DNA of 5,941 nucleotides from Candidatus Heimdallarchaeota archaeon (GTDB taxonomy: Archaea > Asgardarchaeota > Heimdallarchaeia > Heimdallarchaeales > Kariarchaeaceae): NCBI GenBank assembly GCA_021399405.1, contig JAAFKL010000409.1, positions 1 to 5,941 on the forward strand. Reading direction: 5' to 3'. A program made the translations under genes and the position numbers. Positions within the stretch are counted from its first letter, which is position 1. The number at the start of each line of letters is the position of its first letter. The notes under the pieces are model-generated. The model ran no database searches. It saw only the letters and a program-made list of their open reading frames with translations, and was not told the origin of the DNA. This document shows, in pieces, positions 1-5,763 of the stretch.

Positions 1-155
1 AAGTCAAATTCCTTCTCCATATCAATCAGCTCACTATCTAAAATCCCCTCAAAGGCATAGTAGACCTCCTCCATGATGGTCATAACCATCATTATTCTCT
101 GGTACTCTATGGATTTCTCTGGTAGGTTGAAATTGTTCTCAAGCATGGACGCCAT
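1..155 (-). CDS. Partial hypothetical protein, N-terminal 51 residues
   Basis: This open frame runs off the left edge of the window and is too short to appear as a complete ORF. The visible N-terminus begins MASMLENNFNLPEKSIEYQ and continues through a Met-rich stretch to an acidic segment ending near MEKEFD. It looks largely helical and soluble, with no signal peptide or membrane segment. I do not recognise the family. The start at 155 is preferred over the in-frame ATG at 146 because a TTTAAATA box lies centred 26.5 bp upstream, the same spacing as for the gene starting at 4370, so the mRNA is probably leaderless. It is transcribed divergently from the gene at 266. The row 61-120 holds 24 G+C of 60, intermediate between the two composition classes here. 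That it is coding is fairly secure; its function is unknown. Confidence 0.7.
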   Translation of the reverse strand, partial: MASMLENNFNLPEKSIEYQRIMMVMTIMEEVYYAFEGILDSELIDMEKEFD

Positions 156-177
156 GAGGTACTCTGTATTTATTTAC

Positions 178-185
178 TATTTAAA
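178..185 (-). promoter_or_regulatory. Archaeal TATA box with upstream BRE-like element, leaderless promoter
   Basis: Read on the minus strand this is TTTAAATA preceded by TTTTTC. Its centre is 26.5 bp from the ATG at 155, so transcription would begin at or within a base of the start codon. The core with its upstream TTYC matches the promoters at 4393-4400 and 5764-5771. Confidence 0.65.
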
Positions 186-210
186 GAAAAAGTGATTCCC
201 AGAATTGATC

Positions 211-218
211 AAATATAT
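211..218 (+). promoter_or_regulatory. Possible TATA element for the rightward gene at 266
   Basis: AAATATAT lies about 50 bp before the ATG at 266 and would give a transcript with a leader of roughly 25 nt. A second candidate, TATTAAAC at 228-235, would give a shorter leader. Neither matches the TTTAAATA geometry of the minus-strand genes, so the assignment is weak. Confidence 0.25.
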
Positions 219-265
219 AGAGTGCCCTATTAAACTTCATATGTGCCGATTGCATTACTATATTG

Positions 266-748
266 ATGAAATATGGCTTTACAATATTGCTTATTATGTT
301 GTGTATTTTGAATACCACTGCAGAGCCTCAAGAATTTAATTACTCTAAATATGAAAAGTTTACAATTGATCTCTATGATAGTGGTGAAGAAACTGAAATT
401 CACAGCATTAATCTAAATATTGAAATCAAAGAGATAATTGGATTTGTACTAGAAATTTCATTCATAGATTTTGACATGGTTAGACTTGAAATTCTTAGTG
501 AAACTGGAATTTATGACTATACCAGGAATGCTGGAAGCGTCAGCATGAGAATCACCCCCCCAAATTTCGATGATAATACAACAGATCCATGTGGATTAGG
601 GCCTTGTTTTGTGAATGGAACTTATGATATAACCGATCTAGGTTTACATACAAATTATGGGAAATTTCCAATTCACTTATCATCTGTATTTTTTACAATC
701 GCGGTGATAATTATCTTGAGAATCCATCAATTTTACAAAAAAAAGTAG
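266..748 (+). CDS. Small exported protein with C-terminal membrane anchor, unknown function
   Basis: This 160-residue protein has a type I surface-protein layout. Residues 1-19 form a signal peptide with a likely cut after NTTA, before EPQEF. An extracellular part of about 115 residues follows. A hydrophobic anchor at about 138-151 is followed by a short basic cytoplasmic tail ending KKK. The ectodomain is rich in alternating beta-type sequence (residues 43-80) and has N-glycosylation sequons at about N25, N104 and N117. It contains a tight CGLGPC loop (Cys109 and Cys114) that could be disulfide-bonded. I recognise no family. ATG 266 is preferred over the adjacent in-frame TTG at 263. No Shine-Dalgarno is visible. 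Composition is AT-rich (16 G+C of 60 in row 421-480), like the genes at 923 and 4460. It diverges from the gene at 1-155. Confidence 0.75.
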   Translation: MKYGFTILLIMLCILNTTAEPQEFNYSKYEKFTIDLYDSGEETEIHSINLNIEIKEIIGFVLEISFIDFDMVRLEILSETGIYDYTRNAGSVSMRITPPNFDDNTTDPCGLGPCFVNGTYDITDLGLHTNYGKFPIHLSSVFFTIAVIIILRIHQFYKKK

Positions 749-749
749 A

Positions 750-899
750 TTATTGATATTGGGAATAATAATTGAAATCATCAATCTCCTTTTGTTTCCG
801 TTTCTTCTGTGAATACAACAATTTTATTTGCAGGTCAAGATTATGAATGGATTCCTCCATATTTTTCCGTGCGTAGTCACTCACCGTCGTCTTCAAGCG
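750..899 (-). pseudogene. Orphan coding-like fragment or very small gene
   Basis: An open stretch of 49 codons ends in TAA at 752-750, one base from the stop of the convergent gene at 266-748. It starts just after an in-frame TAA at 902-900. The reading begins RLKTTVSDYARKNMEES and continues into a charged, amphipathic-helix-like segment with KKRKQKEIDDF, more protein-like than random translation. Possible starts are TTG 896, GTG 884 and ATG 860 (36 aa). None has a TATA box at the usual distance or a Shine-Dalgarno. The 5' part is GC-rich (24 of 50 bases in 851-900), like the resident genes, while the flanking genes are AT-rich. I infer either the tail of a resident gene cut by insertion of neighbours, or a small leaderless peptide gene. 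Confidence is low. Confidence 0.3.
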
Positions 900-922
900 T
901 TATATGGAGGTACAGACCCAAT

Positions 923-1441
923 TCACTTAATCTTTGTTGCATTTGGATAATTTTTAATCATGAAATTATCAAATTTCAGGAATAACTCCTCAATAGATGT
1001 AGCAAACCAATATTTGTCCCAATGAATCTTAATCTTTTCCTCCTTTGTATTTATTTCTATGAAAGATCTAGGAAACTTAGAAATTACGATACATGTTTGA
1101 TATTTCGTCACCTCAGCGGATGGATGATACTCTTGGATACTGCCATTCTTTTGATTGATAATTGTAATACCATTTCGATCAATGGTAATAGCTAATTTTT
1201 CTCTTCTTAAGGTTTGTATAACTTTGATCCACCCATAGGTTGCTACAAAAGGAAGTGCAATCATTACAATTAAGATCCCATAATCCTTAAATGAGCTTAA
1301 AGGAAAGATACGTTCCCAGAAATTAGGGTAGAACAGAATTAAACAAGATCCAACAATTGCAAACCATAATTCATTTGCCATTTGGTATACTTTATTCCTC
1401 TCCCTCATCTCAATTTTCATTTCAGAAATTTCAATGACCAT
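923..1441 (-). CDS. Two-TM membrane protein with probable PH-like domain
   Basis: This 172-residue protein has a short basic N-terminus and two hydrophobic segments at about residues 22-39 and 54-74. A cytoplasmic domain follows at about 80-165. That domain opens with LAITIDRNGITIINQKNG, the beta-hairpin style in which bacterial and archaeal PH-like (YcxB/bPH) membrane proteins begin. It ends in an amphipathic helix near SIEELFLKFDNF, as those domains do. The assignment rests on architecture and sequence flavour, not on a diagnostic motif. Such proteins are generally of unknown role. ATG 1441 is supported by a TATA element centred about 27 bp upstream, implying a leaderless mRNA. It lies downstream of the operon ending at 1525, in the same direction, but with its own promoter. 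It is AT-rich (16 G+C of 60 in row 1141-1200). Confidence 0.7.
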   Translation of the reverse strand: MVIEISEMKIEMRERNKVYQMANELWFAIVGSCLILFYPNFWERIFPLSSFKDYGILIVMIALPFVATYGWIKVIQTLRREKLAITIDRNGITIINQKNGSIQEYHPSAEVTKYQTCIVISKFPRSFIEINTKEEKIKIHWDKYWFATSIEELFLKFDNFMIKNYPNATKIK

Positions 1442-1463
1442 TACTAAATTAGTGATGAGCAGA

Positions 1464-1472
1464 TATTTTAAA
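1464..1472 (-). promoter_or_regulatory. TATA box of the two-TM PH-like gene
   Basis: Read on the minus strand this is TTTAAAATA, centred about 27 bp before the ATG at 1441. It lies in the 83-bp gap after the solute-binding-protein gene. Unlike the other three minus-strand promoters it lacks the TTYC just upstream of the TATA box. Confidence 0.55.
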
Positions 1473-1524
1473 TTTGATATTTTGTAGTATTCTATTGGCT
1501 TATTCTCTGATTATATCATTAATA

Positions 1525-3336
1525 TTATTCGCTTTTTATTCTATATTTTTTTAATAATATAGGAAATATCACTAGGAATATGTTGAAGATCAGCGATACC
1601 TCATTCTCATCAGATATTTCTGGAGTACGGGTGTCGGCATGAAATAACCCCCCACCATTGAGTATCACCTTGGCAGCATTCATAGAATATGGAATTGCTA
1701 GATCCTCCTCAAAGAAATAGGAGGGACCAGCCAGCATGGATGTGGACAATTCCATAGATGGGTATATTTTCCTTAACTCCTCCCTGTCAAGTGCATGGGC
1801 GATGGCTTTTCTCACCCTGAAATCCTGTAAGTAGGTATTGCCGAGATTGAAGACAAGCAGGTTGGGAAAGGATCTTGTATACCTCTCCCTGCTTACAAAG
1901 CCCTCCACTTCCTGGTTGATTATATCCATATCTCCTGACAGAAATGCGGTGAGATCCCCATCAATAATATCTATGGTTAGAATGTCCTGATCTTGCCAGT
2001 AGAGAGGGAAGGTCTGTGTGTGAGGTGCGAAGTCCGAGAAATTGAGATTGGTCAGTATCTCCATATCAAGAAATTCCATCCCATAATAATTAGCCATGTC
2101 ATCCTCTGTGGGGAAGTAATAATCATCTCTCATCCTCAATGATGTCTGTCCCACTATCTCAAAGGGTCCCACCAGGGATGGGTTATCAAGAAATTCCTGC
2201 CACTCATCTGATTCCAGCATCTTGGAGGTCTCACCAAAGAAGTTTTGCAGACCATCACCAAATATATGTGTGGGTATGGGTTTCAGGTTACCAAGGTCAT
2301 AAAAGTCCCAGGTGTTCATTTTACCAACATCCACAAATATGCTTAGGGAATCATTAGTTGAGATGGTAGTATCTATCTCATATGTCAGATACTCCGGGAG
2401 GTGCTGGTTGTATGGATTATACTGGAGTCCAAGGACAAAATCGTTAGCTGTGACAACCTCACCTGTTGACCAGTATCTATCTTCTGGGATAAAGAATGTG
2501 TGTCGGGCGACTCGGTTGGGAACCCCATCAAAGGTAATTACCTCCCCGAAATCCCCCGAGACATATTGGTAAGATATCGCAGGATGTGGATTGAATTCCT
2601 CATCAAAATATACAAGGGGATCCTGAACATATTCCAGTGTATCCAAGAAATCATCAACAACTCCTGGGATAGTGGTGTGAGTGCTATTGGGTCTCTCCCA
2701 TCTGAATCCCCGCATGAGGTGATCAAGCACACTCCTGTTCGGATCCCAGTTGAAACTCAACTCGTCACCGAATCCATTCTGTATGGAGACTGGTTCCGTC
2801 TCTCTGAACATTGGAATATCAAACAACAATTCACCCATGAAATACTGCATGAACTCTAATAATTTTGATCTGTAATCGTCCATACTCCCCTGTCTATTAA
2901 GGACCTGTAACATTTCAATGAATTCCATAGCAGTGTGTGATCCAAAGACGGGTTGATTGGAACCCAGCTTGTAAAGAGAAGGATTGGAATACTCGGTGAA
3001 ATCATAATTCCAGGAGAAATCCGGTAACATCTGTATCCTCCCATCATCAAACTGATTGAAATAATCACTCCATGGGGAGACGGGATACATGAGAAGATCA
3101 TGGGAGGCAACACTTCTGGCAAAACCACCACCATTGACATAATCCTCAAATAAACTGGGGGATACATAATCCAGCTCAACATTGATCCCGATTTGTCCTA
3201 GGGATTCTTTTACAAACAATGCCTGGGTCTGTTGATTCATATCTCCTGTGGGTAGTAAATATTTTAGTGTTACTTCGGGTTCTGCGTTTACACTGGGAAC
3301 ACTCATGACCAATATTAGAATTAACCAATATCTCAT
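1525..3336 (-). CDS. Family 5 (oligopeptide-type) extracellular solute-binding protein, apparently circularly permuted and tail-anchored
   Basis: This 603-residue exported protein probably captures an oligopeptide-like ligand outside the membrane. A signal peptide (1-18) cuts before EPEVTLK. Segment A (about 19-215) carries motifs that normally end the family: LKYLLPTGDMNQQ, LGQIGINVELDYVSP, a YSNPSLYKL site, a helix with the DIPMF (ILxxxxPxIPL-like) turn, and a final FRW. After a PNSTHTT linker, segment B carries motifs that normally begin it: DPLVYFDEEFNPHPAISY (241-258), HTFFIPEDRYWSTGEVVTAN (279-298), GPFEIV (390-395), LSGDMDII, then FRVRKAIAHALDREEL (506-521) and the YSMNAAKVILNGGG helix. 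The chain stops there and adds a TM anchor (about 580-596) with a KKYR tail. Each segment occurs once and total length is normal for the family. It shares an operon with the anchored protein upstream; no permease or ATPase is present. The family is confident, the permutation likely, the ligand unknown. Confidence 0.88.
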   Translation of the reverse strand: MRYWLILILVMSVPSVNAEPEVTLKYLLPTGDMNQQTQALFVKESLGQIGINVELDYVSPSLFEDYVNGGGFARSVASHDLLMYPVSPWSDYFNQFDDGRIQMLPDFSWNYDFTEYSNPSLYKLGSNQPVFGSHTAMEFIEMLQVLNRQGSMDDYRSKLLEFMQYFMGELLFDIPMFRETEPVSIQNGFGDELSFNWDPNRSVLDHLMRGFRWERPNSTHTTIPGVVDDFLDTLEYVQDPLVYFDEEFNPHPAISYQYVSGDFGEVITFDGVPNRVARHTFFIPEDRYWSTGEVVTANDFVLGLQYNPYNQHLPEYLTYEIDTTISTNDSLSIFVDVGKMNTWDFYDLGNLKPIPTHIFGDGLQNFFGETSKMLESDEWQEFLDNPSLVGPFEIVGQTSLRMRDDYYFPTEDDMANYYGMEFLDMEILTNLNFSDFAPHTQTFPLYWQDQDILTIDIIDGDLTAFLSGDMDIINQEVEGFVSRERYTRSFPNLLVFNLGNTYLQDFRVRKAIAHALDREELRKIYPSMELSTSMLAGPSYFFEEDLAIPYSMNAAKVILNGGGLFHADTRTPEISDENEVSLIFNIFLVIFPILLKKYRIKSE

Positions 3337-4370
3337 CTCTTTCTCCTCCACAATATTAGGAGAATGAATGGTGGCAAGTACAGAGGAGTCACATCCTCAT
3401 TGCTGGTGTAGATACTCTCCCTTGTACTGATTTGCGGAGTCAATGTGCTCTTAGTTGGATCACCTGTGGGATCTTCAGACGTGTTGGGATCAGTATCGAA
3501 GGGTGTTGTCTCAACCATTGGCTCGGAGTAGTCAAAGGACTGGTACTCGATATAATAATCAAAAGATCCAGTGGCATCATCCACCATGATTCCATCATAA
3601 TCATCCCCCAGCATCACACCCGCCTCGTGGATAACAAGAACACCAATATTAATCTCATTCTCGAAATACAGCTGTTCAGGATTTTTATGGATACCGATAT
3701 CATCGACAAAGAATATCTGACCCCTGGTCGCTGGGAACTGGGTTTCTGATTGGAGAATATCACTTCCATAGGTGTTTATGTTGAATGCACCAACTATCTT
3801 GTTCTCATCGACACTGATATTGGCAGTGATCCCACCATCCAGAGTGAGATCCCTGACCCGATATGAGAAATCTGTGTAGGAGATGGTATGATCTACCTTC
3901 TCTCCCACAACAACAGCATCGTTGACCGTGAAATAAAAATCATATGCTGTAGGATCAGGTTTTGAATAGGAGCTTGAAAGATCAACATGGATTGTATCCA
4001 TCGAATAAATGGTTCCATAATTATCCTTCCCCATATATAATAGGGAGATAGAGTGATACCCCTTTGTGAGGGGTAGTTGCATTGTTCCATTCTCCATCCC
4101 CGTGATTCGATCTGGTCTCCCGTCAACTAATATAAATAAATCACCCATTAGCTGCTGCTCAATGCCATCCACTTCAAAAGATGTGAGACCAGTAAATCCT
4201 AGCTCCACATCCGCAATTGTGATAAGGGAGCTGGTCTGTATCCAATACTCATTGTCTGATATCTCAACCGCTACTATCCCCAGGGTTGTTGATAGGATAG
4301 GCTGTGCAAAAACCAAATTTAATAATAGGATTGATGAAATTATCGGGGATATGAGCTGCATTGGTTTCAT
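3333..4370 (-). CDS. Exported beta-rich surface protein with mucin-like stalk and C-terminal anchor, unknown function
   Basis: This 345-residue protein begins with a signal peptide, likely cut after VFA (residue 22). There is no lipobox Cys. The ectodomain to about residue 280 is dominated by beta-type sequence. Residues 78-131 resemble an Ig-like fold: VDG, then LPLTKGYHSISLLYMGKDNY, then a closing HVDL strand. A second beta-rich unit occupies about 142-280, with many Asp residues (GDDYDGIMVDD) that could bind Ca2+; this is inference. Residues 282-328 form a Ser/Thr/Pro/Asp-rich stalk (for example TTPFDTDPNTSEDPTGDPT) with no fold. A hydrophobic anchor, LYLPPFILLIL, and WRRKR end the chain. 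It is the first gene of a two-gene operon with the solute-binding protein, which has the same anchor layout. A partnership at the cell surface is plausible but unproven. The family is not recognised. Confidence 0.8.
   Translation of the reverse strand: MKPMQLISPIISSILLLNLVFAQPILSTTLGIVAVEISDNEYWIQTSSLITIADVELGFTGLTSFEVDGIEQQLMGDLFILVDGRPDRITGMENGTMQLPLTKGYHSISLLYMGKDNYGTIYSMDTIHVDLSSSYSKPDPTAYDFYFTVNDAVVVGEKVDHTISYTDFSYRVRDLTLDGGITANISVDENKIVGAFNINTYGSDILQSETQFPATRGQIFFVDDIGIHKNPEQLYFENEINIGVLVIHEAGVMLGDDYDGIMVDDATGSFDYYIEYQSFDYSEPMVETTPFDTDPNTSEDPTGDPTKSTLTPQISTRESIYTSNEDVTPLYLPPFILLILWRRKR
3343..3349 (-). promoter_or_regulatory. Shine-Dalgarno deciding the solute-binding protein start
   Basis: On the minus strand GGAGGAG lies here, with 8 nt between GGAGG and the ATG at 3336. 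It sits inside the 3' end of the upstream gene. That ATG overlaps the upstream TGA as ATGA, a translational-coupling arrangement. It rules against the in-frame GTG at 3351, which would lie on the Shine-Dalgarno itself and would put charged MEEKE in front of the signal peptide. Confidence 0.8.
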
Positions 4371-4392
4371 TAAAGCGTACTACATTTTTTGA

Positions 4393-4400
4393 TATTTAAA
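4393..4400 (-). promoter_or_regulatory. TATA box of the surface-protein/solute-binding-protein operon
   Basis: TTTAAATA on the minus strand, preceded by TTTTC, is centred 26.5 bp before the ATG at 4370, exactly as for the gene starting at 155. This implies a leaderless operon mRNA. The box lies in the 89-bp divergent gap with the LRR gene. Its near-palindromic core could also serve the rightward gene, giving a leader of roughly 35 nt, but that is speculative. Confidence 0.65.
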
Positions 4401-4459
4401 GAAAATTTGAATTTTGGATCTATCCAATCACCATTTCTAGGTTAACGGTAGTCTGTTGA

Positions 4460-5284
4460 ATGCAAGAAAAAGTAATATTTACCATCTTTATTATTATTTT
4501 TGTGAACGACCTCGAGGAGCTAGAGATTGTTAATCAAACACTAGGACTAACAAATCCAGTAAATGTATTTGAAAATGATAGATTGATTGAGTTAGATCTT
4601 TCTTTTAGTGGCATAACAGAATTACCACAGGGTATATTTAACAGATTCACATCTCTTAAGAAATTATACCTTAACGATAATGAATTAATTAAGTTGCCAT
4701 CTGGCATATTTGCAAATCTCTCATCTTTAGAATCTATAATTCTCAAAATTAACAAGATTTTCGAATTACCAGTGGGATTATTTGCAAATCTCTCATCTTT
4801 AAAAATATTGGATCTTGGTTTCAATCAACTAATGCATATACCTCAAGGATCATTTGATAACCTTATTTTTCTAGAGGAATTAAATCTAGGTGGAAACCAA
4901 ATCGCAGAACTACCCCAGGGTTTATTTGACAATCTACCATCCCTAGTAAGATTATTTCTTTCTTATAATCATTTAATTGAGCTCCCTCATAATTTACTAA
5001 AGAACCTCATCAATCTTGAACAATTACTTCTATCGAACAATGATTTAGCTGTTATTTCAAAGGGAATGCTGGACAATCTCTCTTCACTAAAATATATAGG
5101 TCTCAACAGTAATAAATTAACTGAGCTACCACAGGGCATATTTGACAAATTCACCCTTTTACATTTAGATTTAAGGGATAATAACATTACTACCCCTCCA
5201 GGAATTGAAGATAAGATATATCATGTTTCAAATATATCTAGTTTAATATCCCAAATTAGTTCATACTGGTCTAATATGTTGTAA
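4460..5284 (+). CDS. Exported leucine-rich-repeat protein (24-residue typical type)
   Basis: This 274-residue protein has a short N-terminal hydrophobic segment (about 5-15, VIFTIFIIIFV), probably a signal peptide or anchor. Eight leucine-rich repeats (residues 42-232) and a partial ninth follow. The unit is LxxLxLxxNxLxxLPxGxFxxLxS, the 24-residue 'typical' type found in Toll-like, VLR and many bacterial surface LRR proteins, in which the repeat curve generally binds protein partners. The conserved Asn is kept in most units but is Ser-Gly in the first (LSFSGI). No clear N-cap or C-cap Cys cluster or C-terminal anchor exists; the end (HVSNISSLISQ onward) is Ser-rich. The ATG directly follows an in-frame TGA, so no upstream extension is possible. 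No Shine-Dalgarno or TATA box at the leaderless distance is seen. Composition is very AT-rich (17 G+C of 60 in row 4681-4740), suggesting acquisition. The target is unknown. Confidence 0.88.
   Translation: MQEKVIFTIFIIIFVNDLEELEIVNQTLGLTNPVNVFENDRLIELDLSFSGITELPQGIFNRFTSLKKLYLNDNELIKLPSGIFANLSSLESIILKINKIFELPVGLFANLSSLKILDLGFNQLMHIPQGSFDNLIFLEELNLGGNQIAELPQGLFDNLPSLVRLFLSYNHLIELPHNLLKNLINLEQLLLSNNDLAVISKGMLDNLSSLKYIGLNSNKLTELPQGIFDKFTLLHLDLRDNNITTPPGIEDKIYHVSNISSLISQISSYWSNML
4583..5155 (+). repeat. 72-bp in-gene LRR repeat array, eight units
   Basis: The array has a 72-bp period (24 codons); the eighth unit is one codon short. Some copies are still close at the DNA level. A 22-nt string beginning ATTTGCAAATCTCTCATC is identical at 4708-4729 and 4780-4801, one unit apart. 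A 28-nt stretch at 4623 and 5127, beginning TACCACAGGG and exactly seven units apart, differs at three positions, all transitions. This indicates recent unit duplication or conversion. Confidence 0.85.
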
Positions 5285-5285
5285 T

Positions 5286-5290
5286 AAAAA
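5286..5290 (-). terminator. Possible oligo-T terminator of the 145-aa gene
   Basis: On the minus strand a run of five T lies about 12 bp past the stop at 5302, inside the short gap between two convergent genes. It has no stem-loop, which archaeal terminators do not need. The run is short, so support is weak. The rightward LRR gene could use the T6 run at 5330-5335, inside the opposing gene. Confidence 0.25.
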
Positions 5291-5301
5291 TTTCTAGTAA
5301 A

Positions 5302-5739
5302 TTAATGTTCTAGATATATTGGTTTAAGATTTTTTCCACCACAATTGTAGGTTTTGGGGACATCCATCGATACATCGAGGTTGATAACGACGCCTCGTCC
5401 TTTCTTTCTGATGGCACCCACAGTCTGTTTGAGATCATCCAGGAATGAGTGGTGGTGACCGGAACACCAGAGATTATTGCATCCCTGCTCTGGTAGGTTG
5501 GTGGAGAGGTTGATGTTGATCCCAACACCTTTTTTCCTTCCCATCTCGCCCATCTTTCTTATTCCTGTCCTCAGGAGTTGTATCTCATCCCTATTTACGT
5601 TCTCTATCATCAGATCTGGTGAGAATGCGGCCATATCACGGCTGTTGAAAAAGGTGTCAAAGTCACCCAGGAAATCATGGATGAGATTGGAATTGATCCT
5701 CTTGTGTGCGATTAATTTTGTCTGTGCTGTTGCAAGCAT
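5302..5739 (-). CDS. Unrecognised 145-residue soluble protein with Cys/His cluster
   Basis: No signal peptide or membrane segment is present, so it is likely cytoplasmic. The first about 70 residues look helical. Then come two similar units: a basic Gly-rich lead-in followed by a beta strand, IRKMGEMGRKKGVGININL (60-78, followed by STNLP) and VGAIRKKGRGVVINLDVSMD (107-126, followed by VP). This suggests an internal repeat with paired parallel strands. Between them lies CNNLWCSGHHH (Cys87, Cys92, His95-97), and Cys133 follows the second unit, together a possible metal site. I recognise no family. The ATG at 5739 has a TATA box centred 28.5 bp upstream, so the mRNA would be leaderless or nearly so. 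Composition is GC-rich (29 of 60 in row 5401-5460), like the operon at 1525-4370. It converges on the LRR gene with a 17-bp gap. Confidence 0.7.
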   Translation of the reverse strand: MLATAQTKLIAHKRINSNLIHDFLGDFDTFFNSRDMAAFSPDLMIENVNRDEIQLLRTGIRKMGEMGRKKGVGININLSTNLPEQGCNNLWCSGHHHSFLDDLKQTVGAIRKKGRGVVINLDVSMDVPKTYNCGGKNLKPIYLEH

Positions 5740-5763
5740 AATTACTATCTTGGATTCATTTGC

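Noticed and set aside
263..265. TTG at 263 as start of the small exported protein.
   Set aside because: The next codon is ATG and gives a normal signal peptide; no upstream signal favours TTG.
843..950. Rightward 35-codon ORF from ATG 843.
   Set aside because: It overlaps the end of the gene at 923-1441, has no promoter or Shine-Dalgarno, and is antisense to the more protein-like minus frame.
2139..2859. Rightward open frames of 72 to 119 codons inside the solute-binding-protein gene.
   Set aside because: They are antisense shadows of a gene with strong family motifs, and their translations are compositionally odd.
2538..3182. Alternate minus-strand frames inside the solute-binding-protein gene, considered as frameshift pieces.
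   Set aside because: The main frame is unbroken with motifs throughout, so no frameshift is needed.
3337..3351. In-frame GTG at 3351 as start of the solute-binding protein (five residues longer).
   Set aside because: The GTG lies on the Shine-Dalgarno for the ATG at 3336 and would place acidic residues before the signal peptide. The ATGA overlap favours 3336.
4708..4801. Direct 22-nt repeats considered as CRISPR or attachment sites.
   Set aside because: They are exactly one LRR unit (72 bp) apart and in frame, so they are coding repeats.
4534..5187. Leftward ORFs opposite the LRR gene.
   Set aside because: Their apparent internal repeats simply mirror the LRR units.
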